NCBI RefSeq assembly: GCF_900141855.1
Contig: NZ_FQYU01000002.1
Span: forward strand, 620,001 to 684,000
DNA length: 64,000 nucleotides
Source of the DNA: Pseudozobellia thermophila
GTDB taxonomy: Bacteria; Bacteroidota; Bacteroidia; Flavobacteriales; Flavobacteriaceae
Direction of reading: 5' to 3'
Shown here: positions 1 through 8,341 of the stretch, piece by piece
Layout of the letters: the number at the start of each line of letters is the position of its first letter
How positions within the stretch are numbered: position 1 is the first letter of the stretch
Made by a program: the position numbers and the translations under genes
Notes under the pieces: generated by a model
What the model was told of the DNA's origin: nothing
Database searches by the model: none
Seen by the model: the letters and a program-made list of their open reading frames with translations, nothing else

Positions 1-1160
1 ACTTTATAGGTACCCGTGTTATGACCGCAAAAAAGATCGCCATCGGTAATATTCAAATCCCACACATGACCTTGTGATCCTTCCACAAAATGCAAGCCAT
101 CGTTCTTAAAATAATAGACCCCCGTATTACTGGCCATATATAGAATATTGTCATGAACGGCCAGATCGTACACCGTACCCACGGCTCCCGTATAATCGGT
201 ATAATAGGTCAGCGGATAGTTTAACTGTATCCTATCGATCCCATTGTCCAATCCTACCCATAATTGGTCTTTATACTGTGTCATGGCCAACACGGTATTG
301 TTTTGCAATCCTACTTGACGGTTTACCTCTTGGCCGCTCCCTTTATCCTTATCATAAAGGTATATACCGTTCTTTATGGTACCGAAGGCAATCATGCTTT
401 CCGAAAGCGGCAAGATCTGATTGAGCTGATGTTGGCTTAACTGGTCATCGATGGGGGTCTTAAAATGCCTTAGCCCTTGATCGTTCAGAAGAAAACAGGC
501 GTTGCGTCTAGTGCCTATCAAAAGACCTTCTTCGATCTCGGTCATCCCAACGATCACCTTATCGGTAAACAGCTCATGCTCCTCCAAGGGTACCAACACA
601 TCATCTACCAGTTCGTATAATTTGTGATGTCCGGCAGCAACCATGACCCTGCCCCGGTATTCGGCAACATAATTGACCACAACGTCGGGGGCGATTACCT
701 TGACCTCATTATCCCTAAGGATGTATATGCCGTTAAAGGACCGGAAAAGCACGTCATCGCCATAGGGTATAATTTGCCAAAACTCCTCGTTGGTAAAGGT
801 GTGGTCCCTTATGAGGTGTGTTAGGGAAGTATATTCCAGAAGGCCGTAGGCATTCTTCTCCCAATACCCCAGCTCTTCATAAGATCCCGTATATATTTTT
901 CCCTTGATCTGGGCCACGGAACGGATGGTTGTGTTGTCCGGAAGCTTATAAAGCCGCCATTTCTCCCCGTTGAAGTGAAGTAACCCACTATTGTTGGCCG
1001 CAAACAATTCTCCCGCCCCGTTGGTCGACAAGCCCCAGTTTTTGCTATCGGCCCTATACTCGAAAATCTTGTAATTGTGTATCGGCGGCAAAAGATGTTG
1101 CCCACTTAACCGCGACAATGCGGCGAATATGGTTAGAAGCAGGACGAAAAACAATCTCAT
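1..1160 (-). CDS. Two-component propeller sensor/regulator, N-terminal part (partial at window edge)
   Basis: Reading leftwards from an ATG at 1158-1160, the frame stays open for 386 codons to the window edge. It starts with a signal peptide (MRLFFVLLLTIFAAL...SGQ). Short propeller-blade segments follow, such as GLSTNGAGELFAANNSGLL, YTGSYEELGYWEK and GTIKNGIYLYDK. This pattern is typical of Bacteroidota reg_prop sensors, whose periplasmic propellers are followed by a Y_Y_Y domain, a membrane helix, and a LuxR-type HTH or histidine kinase. The output part lies outside the window, so its type is unknown. Such regulators usually control neighbouring glycan-utilisation genes. Here the nearest such genes begin at 20861, beyond an A/T-rich insertion, so the regulator may have been separated from its targets. 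Base composition matches the region right of 20.8 kb rather than the adjacent island. Confidence 0.85.
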   Translation of the reverse strand, partial: MRLFFVLLLTIFAALSRLSGQHLLPPIHNYKIFEYRADSKNWGLSTNGAGELFAANNSGLLHFNGEKWRLYKLPDNTTIRSVAQIKGKIYTGSYEELGYWEKNAYGLLEYTSLTHLIRDHTFTNEEFWQIIPYGDDVLFRSFNGIYILRDNEVKVIAPDVVVNYVAEYRGRVMVAAGHHKLYELVDDVLVPLEEHELFTDKVIVGMTEIEEGLLIGTRRNACFLLNDQGLRHFKTPIDDQLSQHQLNQILPLSESMIAFGTIKNGIYLYDKDKGSGQEVNRQVGLQNNTVLAMTQYKDQLWVGLDNGIDRIQLNYPLTYYTDYTGAVGTVYDLAVHDNILYMASNTGVYYFKNDGLHFVEGSQGHVWDLNITDGDLFCGHNTGTYK

Positions 1161-1520
1161 GTAAACACCTATTTTTCCCTTTGAGGGGTAAAGATAAGTA
1201 GAAGTAACGTCATAGTATGGGCCGTGGACGTGAAGTATAGCAAGAGGCAGGCCAGGATATCCCCATTTCAGGAGGTCTTATATCATCCACATAGAAATGG
1301 CTATCTTTACATCACCCGATACCTAGTCCTCGTTTCCGCATTAGGGCAAGGAGGTTTTTGTTGTCGGGACGACCACTCTCGACACATCATTACGCTATCA
1401 AAGACAGTATAAACAAGAGATTAAAAATATAGGCATTTCCACCAACCCACCAATGAATTAATTCCTATTTCGTCCATCATTTTTTGCCCCGGTCCCCTTC
1501 TTCCTTTAGTTTTCATAAAG

Positions 1521-1554
1521 AAAAAATCCAACCACCTTCGTGATTGGATTTTTT
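1521..1554. terminator. Hairpin terminator at left island edge
   Basis: An 11-base perfect inverted repeat (AAAAAATCCAA / TTGGATTTTTT) with a 12-base loop and A/T tails could terminate on either strand. It sits just outside the tRNA-end-like sequence at 1557. That is the place expected for the original terminator of tRNA-Pro if an element had inserted into the tRNA 3' end. Confidence 0.65.
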
Positions 1555-1556
1555 TG

Positions 1557-1569
1557 GTCAGGATGACAG
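1557..1569. repeat. Degenerate copy of the tRNA-Pro 3' end (att-like site)
   Basis: GTCAGGATGACAG matches GTCGGGATGACAG at 20647-20659, the 3' end of tRNA-Pro read on the plus strand, at 12 of 13 positions and in the same orientation. The match continues as ATT if one G is skipped. It is short enough to arise by chance. Its position beside a terminator and at a composition change is what makes it credible as the displaced att site. Confidence 0.4.
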
Positions 1570-1632
1570 ATTACACCCACACCCCAAAACACAACTCATT
1601 ATCAATTAGTTATAAAAACAAAAAATTAAACT

Positions 1633-1650
1633 GTTAACTGAATTGTTGAC
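1633..1650. repeat. Left copy of an 18-base end repeat
   Basis: GTTAACTGAATTGTTGAC matches 20525-20542 at 16 of 18 positions, in the same orientation. It lies about 65 bases inside the left att-like site, while the right copy lies about 105 bases inside the tRNA end. It could be an integrase arm-type site. Confidence 0.35.
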
Positions 1651-1736
1651 GTTATTCTTGTAACCTTAAAGTAAGGTGCTTTATTTCTGATAATTAAATA
1701 TAGATAGGCAAATTTAGTAGAGCCTTAGAATAAGAC

Positions 1737-1847
1737 ATGGGCATTTTTAGAAAACAATGGAGTAGGTTGCGCCCTATCATGTTCTTGCTTTACGCTTATC
1801 TGCCGGAACGCTACAAAAACCCGATAGGATCCATGCTCAAAAGTTAG
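1737..1847 (+). CDS. Possible 36-residue basic peptide
   Basis: A short ATG-to-TAG frame encodes 36 residues, starting MGIFRKQWSRLRP and containing a tyrosine- and proline-rich stretch (LLYAYLPERYKNP). The composition looks protein-like, rich in Arg/Lys and aromatics with no low complexity, but no family is recognised. It lies alone upstream of the kinase gene. It may be a small protein, a remnant left by island insertion, or chance. Confidence 0.25.
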   Translation: MGIFRKQWSRLRPIMFLLYAYLPERYKNPIGSMLKS

Positions 1848-2086
1848 GGATAAGGTTTGGGTAAGTTCCAAAATTTATTGATTTCATGTTACGAAACAAA
1901 TAAACATCCTGCCCTTGCAAATATTTATTCAAACATTACGCATATAAATTGATAGTAGTATACCACCAAGAAAATTACGCTTATATTTTCTGAAGGAGAT
2001 TAAAAACCCGTATTTTGTTTTAAGTCAAGCCTCTCAGCCAATAAGCAAATGAGTAAACCAGCCGTATCAATTTTTTTATTTTAATT

Positions 2087-4339
2087 ATGCATTTCTTATG
2101 TAAAATAGCCAACATAGGGGTCAATAGAATTACGTCGATTTTTTGGAATCAAAATTCTCCTATTCAAATTTTTATTCTCATTTTTTTGTTAATCACAAGC
2201 GCAATAAGAGCCCAGGAAATCAAAATAGACAGCTTAAAGAAAGAATTGGCACTTCATACCAAAAAAGACACTGTAAAAGTTAATTTATTAATCGAGCTTT
2301 CTAAAAGTTATTCTACAGCAGATATAAACCGATCCAACGAAAAGGCTCAAGAGGCCTATGATTTGGCCAAAGCGCTTAATTACAAAAAGGGAACTGCAAA
2401 TAGTCTACTAAGATTAAGCAACAATGCCTTAAGAAACAGTGAACGAGATAATGCCGAAAACTATACGCTTAAAGCCTTCGAAATATGTAAGGAACTGAAG
2501 GACCCGGATTGTATTTATGCTTCCTACACATCTTTGGGAAAAATAGCATACTTAAACGGTAAATTTGATAAGGCCACCGACTTTTATAAGAAAGCACTTG
2601 AACTAAGCATTAAAAATGGTGACTCATTAGTTCAAGCAAAAATGTATAATCATATTGGAACCTCCAGGTACAGAAAAGGAAATTTTGATGAAGCTATCGA
2701 CCTGTTTAAAAAAGCAGCTGATATAAGTGAACAATTAGGTGAGGAAAAATTAAACCTGGACATTTTAAATAACATTGGTGCTATTTGCCTTAATCAAGGT
2801 AGATATACAGAAGCTCTAACTTATTTTAATAAGTGTTTGAGCATACATATTACAAATGATGAAAAGGAAGATATTGCCGTTTCTTCTTATAACATAAGTG
2901 CGGTTTATTATGAATTGAAACAGTACGACAAAACTCTTGACCATCTAGATATTGCACTAAATATTTATAGGGAATTAGATGATAAGAAACAGATTTCCAG
3001 AACATTGATCAACAAGGGTGCGGTCTATGCAGATTTAAAAGATTTTGAAAACGCCTTGTCGTATATGACAAAATCCATAAACCTTAGCAAAGAAATCAAT
3101 GATAAAACAGAATTAAGTGGGGGTAATTTTCAACTTGGGGATTTATACTTTTTAATGGATCAACCTAAAAACGCTTTGAAACATTATAAAGCTTGTTTAG
3201 AGATAAGTGAATCTATTGAGGATAAGATTTATAGTTGCCATGCCCATATTGGATTGGCAAAAACTTATGCTTCGCTCAAAAATTATTCCAATGCCCTAAT
3301 ACACGCCGAGAACGGAAAAAAAATAGCAAATGAACTAGAACTTCTGCCTCAGCAAATATTGGTATACAAAACATTGGCAACCATATATAGCGCAAAGGGG
3401 AACTATAAAAAAGCCCTTGAAAGTCATCAGCAATTCAAATTATTGAACGACAGCCTTTTTAATAAAGAAAATATCGAAAAAATTGCCCAGTTGGAATACG
3501 AATACAAATACAGGCAGGCATTGGATTCGGCTAGTATTCGCGAATTAAAACTTACCAAAACGGTAATGAGCACTTCACAAGACCTTGCAAAGACCAAACA
3601 AAATTACCTTTGGGCCGTTATCGGCATTTTGGTTATCTCTATCCTGTCAGGTTCTTTGGTATTCTATCAAAAATACAAGAACGTTAAAGTAAAAAACCAA
3701 AATATTATTACCGAACAAAGGTTATTGCGCTCACAAATGACGCCACATTTTATATTTAATTCGCTTTCAGTCTTGCAGGGCATGATCTTGAACAAAGAAG
3801 AGAAAAAATCAATTACCTATCTATCAAAGTTCTCAAAACTACTGCGACTTGTTCTAGAAAATTCAAGGGACAAAATAGTTCCCCTCATTCAAGAATTGGA
3901 TGCCATAGACAATTATATGATCTTACAAAATATGGACGCCAATTCACCTTATGACTATAGTTTGGTGGTGGATGAAAACATAAATATCAATCTCTTTTTG
4001 GTTCCTCCCATGCTCATTCAGCCCTTTATTGAAAATGCTATAGAACATGCATTTTCTATTAATCAAGAACATCGGGAAATAGAGGTTCACCTTAGTTTCA
4101 ACAATCAAAAGTTAAGCTGTACCATAACGGACAATGGTGTTGGAATAGATGCCATGCTCCAAAAAACAAATACAAAAAAGAAGTCGTTGGCCACCACCAT
4201 TACCAGTGAGCGGCTAAACCTTTTGTCCAAAGATTTCAACATGCCTGGATCTGTATTTGTCGAGGATAGAAAAAAATATAATGAGCAAGGAACCAAAGTT
4301 ACTTTGATCATTCCCTATAAAATAATAAAGAATTCATGA
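2087..4339 (+). CDS. TPR-repeat LytS-type sensor histidine kinase
   Basis: This 750-residue protein has a signal-anchor or signal peptide around residues 27-42. Tandem tetratricopeptide repeats fill about 60-455, with the recurring pattern of Gly/Ala-Tyr and a final Ala-Leu pair. A single membrane helix follows at about 507-527. The cytoplasmic His_kinase domain (PF06580 type) has the phospho-acceptor in MTPHFIFNSL (His554), an N-box in QPFIENAIEHAF (about 645-656) and a G-box DNGVGID (about 682). The TPR array probably sits in the periplasm and senses a peptide or partner protein. The stop overlaps the start of the LytTR regulator by 4 bases (ATGA), so the two are translationally coupled. 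The ligand is unknown. Confidence 0.93.
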   Translation: MHFLCKIANIGVNRITSIFWNQNSPIQIFILIFLLITSAIRAQEIKIDSLKKELALHTKKDTVKVNLLIELSKSYSTADINRSNEKAQEAYDLAKALNYKKGTANSLLRLSNNALRNSERDNAENYTLKAFEICKELKDPDCIYASYTSLGKIAYLNGKFDKATDFYKKALELSIKNGDSLVQAKMYNHIGTSRYRKGNFDEAIDLFKKAADISEQLGEEKLNLDILNNIGAICLNQGRYTEALTYFNKCLSIHITNDEKEDIAVSSYNISAVYYELKQYDKTLDHLDIALNIYRELDDKKQISRTLINKGAVYADLKDFENALSYMTKSINLSKEINDKTELSGGNFQLGDLYFLMDQPKNALKHYKACLEISESIEDKIYSCHAHIGLAKTYASLKNYSNALIHAENGKKIANELELLPQQILVYKTLATIYSAKGNYKKALESHQQFKLLNDSLFNKENIEKIAQLEYEYKYRQALDSASIRELKLTKTVMSTSQDLAKTKQNYLWAVIGILVISILSGSLVFYQKYKNVKVKNQNIITEQRLLRSQMTPHFIFNSLSVLQGMILNKEEKKSITYLSKFSKLLRLVLENSRDKIVPLIQELDAIDNYMILQNMDANSPYDYSLVVDENININLFLVPPMLIQPFIENAIEHAFSINQEHREIEVHLSFNNQKLSCTITDNGVGIDAMLQKTNTKKKSLATTITSERLNLLSKDFNMPGSVFVEDRKKYNEQGTKVTLIIPYKIIKNS

Positions 4340-5073
4340 AGGCACTTATCGTTGAGGACAAAGCCTATATTAGAAAAGGCTTGATAAATCTTTTGGAAAC
4401 GGTTGAAACCAATATAGAAATCATAGGTGAATGTGCTACGGTCAAGGAGGCCGTTGTGGTCTCGAATGCCTGTAAACCAGAATTGATATTTCTGGATATC
4501 AATCTCACAGACGGTACTGGATTCGACTTTCTCGACCAAACCGAGCATCTAAGCTTCAAAACCATATTCATTACCGCCTATGAAGAATATGCTTTGAAGG
4601 CACTTAAGGCTGGTGCCGTAGATTATCTTTTAAAACCTGTTGACGTTGAAGAATTGGATTTGGCCTTAAAAAAGATAAAGGCCTTACCTATTACCGAACA
4701 AAAAGAGCAAATAAATACGGTAAAAAAGGTTTGGTATCAAGATGATGCCACCTTGGTTCTTTCGCTTAGCGACAGTTTTCAGGTCATAAACCTGCAAGAA
4801 TTATTGTACTGTGAATCCGACAAAGGGTATACGACATTCTACTTGGCCAATAATAAAAAATACGTGGCTTCCAAACCATTAAAGGAATACGAGGAGAAAC
4901 TTCAAAAAGTCAATTTCACTAGGCCCCACCAGTCTTTCATGGTAAACTTGAAATTCATAGACAAATACGATAAGTCGGGCATCATCTATTTAAAAGATGG
5001 TCAAAAAATTCCTGTTTCCTCCCGAAAAAAGGAAGCTTTTATAACCACTTTTTTGAATTACAATAGTCATTGA
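4336..5073 (+). CDS. LytTR-family response regulator
   Basis: This 245-residue protein pairs with the upstream kinase through a 4-base overlap. A receiver domain covers about 1-120, with the acidic pocket in VEDK, the phospho-acceptor Asp54 in IFLDINL, a Thr at about 80 and the conserved Lys100 in YLLKP. A LytTR DNA-binding domain covers about 145-240, with features such as YCESDKGYTTFYL, the PHQSFMVNLKFI segment and a C-terminal KIPVSSRKK. LytTR proteins bind pairs of short direct repeats near promoters. Likely targets are the envelope-protein genes just downstream, but no binding repeat was identified. Confidence 0.93.
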   Translation: MKALIVEDKAYIRKGLINLLETVETNIEIIGECATVKEAVVVSNACKPELIFLDINLTDGTGFDFLDQTEHLSFKTIFITAYEEYALKALKAGAVDYLLKPVDVEELDLALKKIKALPITEQKEQINTVKKVWYQDDATLVLSLSDSFQVINLQELLYCESDKGYTTFYLANNKKYVASKPLKEYEEKLQKVNFTRPHQSFMVNLKFIDKYDKSGIIYLKDGQKIPVSSRKKEAFITTFLNYNSH

Positions 5074-5304
5074 GAACTATTGCCCCAATGATCAGTATCA
5101 CCGGAAATAGCTATCTCTCCAAAAACGCATATTTCCTTACTTCGCACGAATAATGATTCCCGGCTCACGAAAATAGATTGGCTATTTCATAGGAAATGCC
5201 ATTGCCCCATCTTTACCCTGACCAAACCATTTCTTACTTAAGTCCTCTTTGAAAATCACACTTTTCCAATGGTGCTTATCAAGAAATATTAATATCAAAT
5301 ATTA

Positions 5305-5517
5305 ATGGAAAACATCAAATCCAAACTAGGCCAAGGAGGCCTTGTACTTGCAGCTATGGGCCTAATTTCTGCCCTTTTGTCAATTTTTAATTACAACATC
5401 AGATTACTTGCTTGGATAGATGGCTGGGGCAGTACCATGGGATGGGGGCTCAGGGCAGTATTGATTCTAGCAGGTGGCGCGCTGTTTTTCCTATTTGGAA
5501 GAGTAGAAGAGGAATAA
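5305..5517 (+). CDS. Small two-helix membrane protein
   Basis: Seventy residues with two hydrophobic helices (about 12-29 and 47-63) separated by a Trp/Gly-rich turn (WIDGWGSTMGWG), plus a short acidic tail. The family is not recognised. It lies 230 bases after the LytTR regulator and 25 bases before a lipoprotein gene, so it probably shares a transcript with the latter. It may be a membrane partner of that lipoprotein, but nothing in the sequence shows a function. Confidence 0.7.
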   Translation: MENIKSKLGQGGLVLAAMGLISALLSIFNYNIRLLAWIDGWGSTMGWGLRAVLILAGGALFFLFGRVEEE

Positions 5518-5542
5518 TCAATCAATTTAAAGAATCATATCA

Positions 5543-6103
5543 ATGAAAACACAGCTAGTAATTTTAATGATAGCGATAACGCTGGTTTCCTGCGGAGAAA
5601 ACACGGCAAAACTACCTGCCAACGCCGATGGCTTTGCGGGTATTGAGAAAGAACTGAAAAGTGAATTTGGGGATAGTGCTTACTATACCGAATTGACTAT
5701 CATATACAATGAATCGATCGGTAATAGCATTTCGACCACGGTAACCGATGCCCCTGAATCTTTAAAAATGGGGCAATGGACCTACTCGTTGGGCAACTGG
5801 AACCAAACTTCCGAAGTAACCTTAGAAATACCAGAGGGTACCAAGGCGGCCGATTTTATGTTTCAATTGGGTGAAAAAATCAGTCTTGGGAAATTAGGAG
5901 AACTCGTTGAAAAATCGAGTGAGCAATTAAAGGCCGAGAAAGACATCGAGAACCCCCGACTTGAAATGGCCTTTGTCAAATACCCAAAGAACGGTGATGT
6001 GAGTGATGCCCAATACATAGTAAAACTACAGCCTGAAAACGGGGGGACTTCTTTTACTTTTTCATACAAAATAGACGGTTCATTAATTGAAATGGACTAC
6101 TAA
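5543..6103 (+). CDS. Predicted lipoprotein, unknown function
   Basis: This 186-residue protein has a lipoprotein signal ending in LVSC (Cys17), so it is probably anchored in the outer or inner membrane facing the periplasm. The mature part is acidic, alternating beta-rich and helical segments, with no motif I recognise. It follows the small membrane protein by 25 bases and precedes the cadherin-like repeat lipoprotein by 50 bases. All three point away from the kinase/regulator pair and may be its regulon. Confidence 0.75.
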   Translation: MKTQLVILMIAITLVSCGENTAKLPANADGFAGIEKELKSEFGDSAYYTELTIIYNESIGNSISTTVTDAPESLKMGQWTYSLGNWNQTSEVTLEIPEGTKAADFMFQLGEKISLGKLGELVEKSSEQLKAEKDIENPRLEMAFVKYPKNGDVSDAQYIVKLQPENGGTSFTFSYKIDGSLIEMDY

Positions 6104-6153
6104 AATTCCGAACCTATTCCTTCATTAAATTAATTTATTTAACCCAAACAATC

Positions 6154-7848
6154 ATGAACAATAAACTTAAAACTATTTACTTAACCGTAAGTCTACTTTT
6201 TCTATGTGTTGCCTGCAACAATGATGATGATGATGGAGCCGTAACCGTAACACTGTCAGATTTAGAGGTAACCCTAGATGAAAATCCCCAAGAAGGTGAT
6301 CCCGTGGGCACCGTAAAAACCGATGTTTCTACCACAAATTTTAGTATCGTCTCGCAAGCACCTACGGGAGCTTTGAATATTGACGGTTCTACTGGAGAAC
6401 TTACTGTAGCCAATGCGGCCTTATTCGATTTTGAGACGCATCCTACGATTACGGCAACCGTTACCGCGGACAATGCTGAAAATTCGGCAAGCATTACCAT
6501 AAACCTGAATAATGTGAATGAGGTTTCCGGTCAGAATTTAGAGGTGACCGTAGATGAAAATCCTGCCGAAGGGCAAGTTATCGGTAGTCTACAGACCATT
6601 GGCAATGCTTCGGGCTTTGCCATTACGTCCCAGACACCGAGCGGCGCTATGGATATTGATTTCAATTCGGGCGAACTTACCGTATTGGATGCTTCGCTAT
6701 TCGATTTTGAAACCAATCCTGTATTGACAGCGACCGTTTCTATTGAAGATGCAGATAATCCGGTAACCGTTACGGTGAACCTTGAGAATGTAATTGAAGT
6801 AACGGCCCAAGACCTTACGGTCTCCATTGATGAAAATCCAACGGACGGACAGGTTTTAGGAACGGTACAGGCCAACAGCAATAGTACTTTAGCGTTTTCA
6901 TTTACCTCGCAATCACCCATGGGCGCCATGGCCATTGATGCCGCTACAGGAGAATTAACGGTAATTGACCCCAACCTATTCGATTTTGAGACCAACCCCG
7001 TGATTACAGCTGAGATTTCAGTGACAGATGGTGCGGAAACAGCTACGGCCACGGCCACCATCAATCTAAACGATGTAGACGAAGTATCTGCCACAAATAC
7101 GGATTTGACCATTGATGAAAACCCTTCCAATGGCGATGTTGTGGGAACCATACAGGCCAGTGGCTCAAATCTAACCTATACCATTACGTTCCAAAATCCG
7201 GCTGGTGCATTTACGATAGATCAAAATACAGGTGAATTGTCCGTAGCGGATGAAACCCTTTTCGATTTTGAAACTAACCCCAATATGTTGGCCACCATTT
7301 CGGTAAGCAATGGTACTGAAACAGTTTCCGCCAATGCGTTCGTAGAACTTAATGACTTGAACGAGATTGGGGAATTCAAGTATGGTGGTGTTATTTTTTG
7401 GATAGACCCTACAAGTAACAATAGTGAAGGCTTGGTTTGTGCAATTTCAGGTCTAACCGTTAACGCCTGGGGTTGTTCAGGTATACTAACAGGGGCTTCT
7501 GGAAGTGGTATCGGAACAGGAGAAACCAATTCTGAGGCAATTATTGCCGCAGGTTGTATTCCATCTGCCGCATTAACTATTTCCAATTTGGATTGGAATG
7601 GTTATGATGATTGGTTTTTACCAAGTGTGGATGAATTCAATGAAATAGCGATAAACTACGACGATTACATTGCACCGACGATACTCGCCAATGGAGGAAG
7701 CGCCCTTTTTAGTACAGTATGGACTTCTACAGAAGTTAATGCAAATGATGCTTATATAGCTTTTTTAGGGGGTAGTGCTCCCATAGCCCTTCCTAAAAAC
7801 ACTGCAAATTTCACCGTATTGCCAATCCGGTCTTTTACCGACTTTTAA
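6154..7848 (+). CDS. Lipoprotein with four cadherin-like repeats and a C-terminal DUF1566-like domain
   Basis: The 564-residue protein has a lipobox ending CVAC (Cys21) followed by an acidic Asn/Asp run that resembles a surface-export signal. Four tandem repeats (about 36-123, 128-215, 219-310, 315-404) each carry a DENP...G...G start, a Q-P-GA--ID--TGELTV core and a strongly kept FDFETNP motif, as in cadherin-like Ca-binding modules. Residues about 405-564 match the Lcl/DUF1566 type (YGGVIFWID, DWFLPSVDEF, WTSTE), often found at the end of surface adhesins. It ends at a strong terminator (7861). Likely role: an exposed adhesin or matrix protein. Confidence 0.85.
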   Translation: MNNKLKTIYLTVSLLFLCVACNNDDDDGAVTVTLSDLEVTLDENPQEGDPVGTVKTDVSTTNFSIVSQAPTGALNIDGSTGELTVANAALFDFETHPTITATVTADNAENSASITINLNNVNEVSGQNLEVTVDENPAEGQVIGSLQTIGNASGFAITSQTPSGAMDIDFNSGELTVLDASLFDFETNPVLTATVSIEDADNPVTVTVNLENVIEVTAQDLTVSIDENPTDGQVLGTVQANSNSTLAFSFTSQSPMGAMAIDAATGELTVIDPNLFDFETNPVITAEISVTDGAETATATATINLNDVDEVSATNTDLTIDENPSNGDVVGTIQASGSNLTYTITFQNPAGAFTIDQNTGELSVADETLFDFETNPNMLATISVSNGTETVSANAFVELNDLNEIGEFKYGGVIFWIDPTSNNSEGLVCAISGLTVNAWGCSGILTGASGSGIGTGETNSEAIIAAGCIPSAALTISNLDWNGYDDWFLPSVDEFNEIAINYDDYIAPTILANGGSALFSTVWTSTEVNANDAYIAFLGGSAPIALPKNTANFTVLPIRSFTDF

Positions 7849-7860
7849 AAACAATCTACC

Positions 7861-7889
7861 GCCACAGATGGTTTTGACCATCTGTGGCT
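7861..7889 (+). terminator. Intrinsic terminator after the cadherin-like gene
   Basis: An 11-base perfect stem (GCCACAGATGG / CCATCTGTGGC) with a short loop is followed by TTTTC. It separates the kinase/adhesin unit from the following gene run, so the run from 7919 probably has its own promoter. An ATG at 7868 falls inside this hairpin and is unlikely to be a start codon. Confidence 0.85.
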
Positions 7890-7918
7890 TTTCATTTATA
7901 ACCAAAATCATACAACCA

Positions 7919-8305
7919 ATGGAGAACTTAATTCAAATAAAACAACCATACAATTCTTTAGACGAACTCTGTAAAGTCTTAAAAAAAGAATCCGGTTTTG
8001 AGTGTTCAAAAGAATATGATGTTTGGGAACATCGCACGGACACCAGCGGACAAATGGCACCATGTATTGTACTTAAAAAAAGTGGCATGCACGCTGTTAA
8101 GTTACTTTTTGTGAATGAAAACACGGTGAAAGTAAACCATATCATTCCCAATAAACTAATGCATGCCTATTTCGGAAAAAGTGTAAAGGTTCGCAGAAGC
8201 ATCTTAGAAGTGATTACTGGAGCCATAAAACAGGCCGTCTTGGTAAAATCGCAACAGCAAGCCTTTGAGGAATTGGAGGGCAAAATTAAAAGTTTAGCGG
8301 CCTAA
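7919..8305 (+). CDS. Hypothetical cytoplasmic protein, 128 residues
   Basis: I place the start at the ATG at 7919 (MENLIQIKQPYN), because the in-frame ATG at 7868 lies within the preceding terminator. The product has no signal peptide or membrane helix. It shows a mixed alpha/beta pattern with a C-terminal coiled-coil-like stretch (about 95-125). The family is not recognised. It is the first gene of the run that leads into the YbjN-like protein (37-base gap) and the trypsin-like protease, so it may be a subunit or regulator of that group. Confidence 0.7.
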   Translation: MENLIQIKQPYNSLDELCKVLKKESGFECSKEYDVWEHRTDTSGQMAPCIVLKKSGMHAVKLLFVNENTVKVNHIIPNKLMHAYFGKSVKVRRSILEVITGAIKQAVLVKSQQQAFEELEGKIKSLAA

Positions 8306-8341
8306 AATAAATAATGTAATCCAATTAATTACGTAACAATA

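Larger units (their letters stand above)
1161..2086. other. Intergenic region holding the left island boundary
   Basis: About 930 bases lie between divergent genes. The first 350 show nothing recognisable. A terminator-like hairpin (1521-1554), a short tRNA-end-like sequence (1557-1569), a repeat shared with the right end (1633-1650) and one possible small ORF (1737-1847) follow. Composition turns A/T-rich to the right of about 1500. A promoter for the kinase gene at 2087 should lie in the last 200 bases, but I see no convincing flavobacterial -33/-7 pair. Confidence 0.6.

Noticed and set aside
1224-1412. 62-codon plus-strand frame
   Set aside because: No protein-like pattern, no neighbours in phase, and it lies in an intergenic region.
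6531-7151. 206-codon antisense frame in the cadherin-like gene
   Set aside because: Its Ser/Val-rich repeats mirror the tandem repeats of the real gene on the other strand.
7868-7918. Earlier ATG for the gene at 7919
   Set aside because: The codon lies inside the terminator hairpin, and the added residues are unlike the rest.
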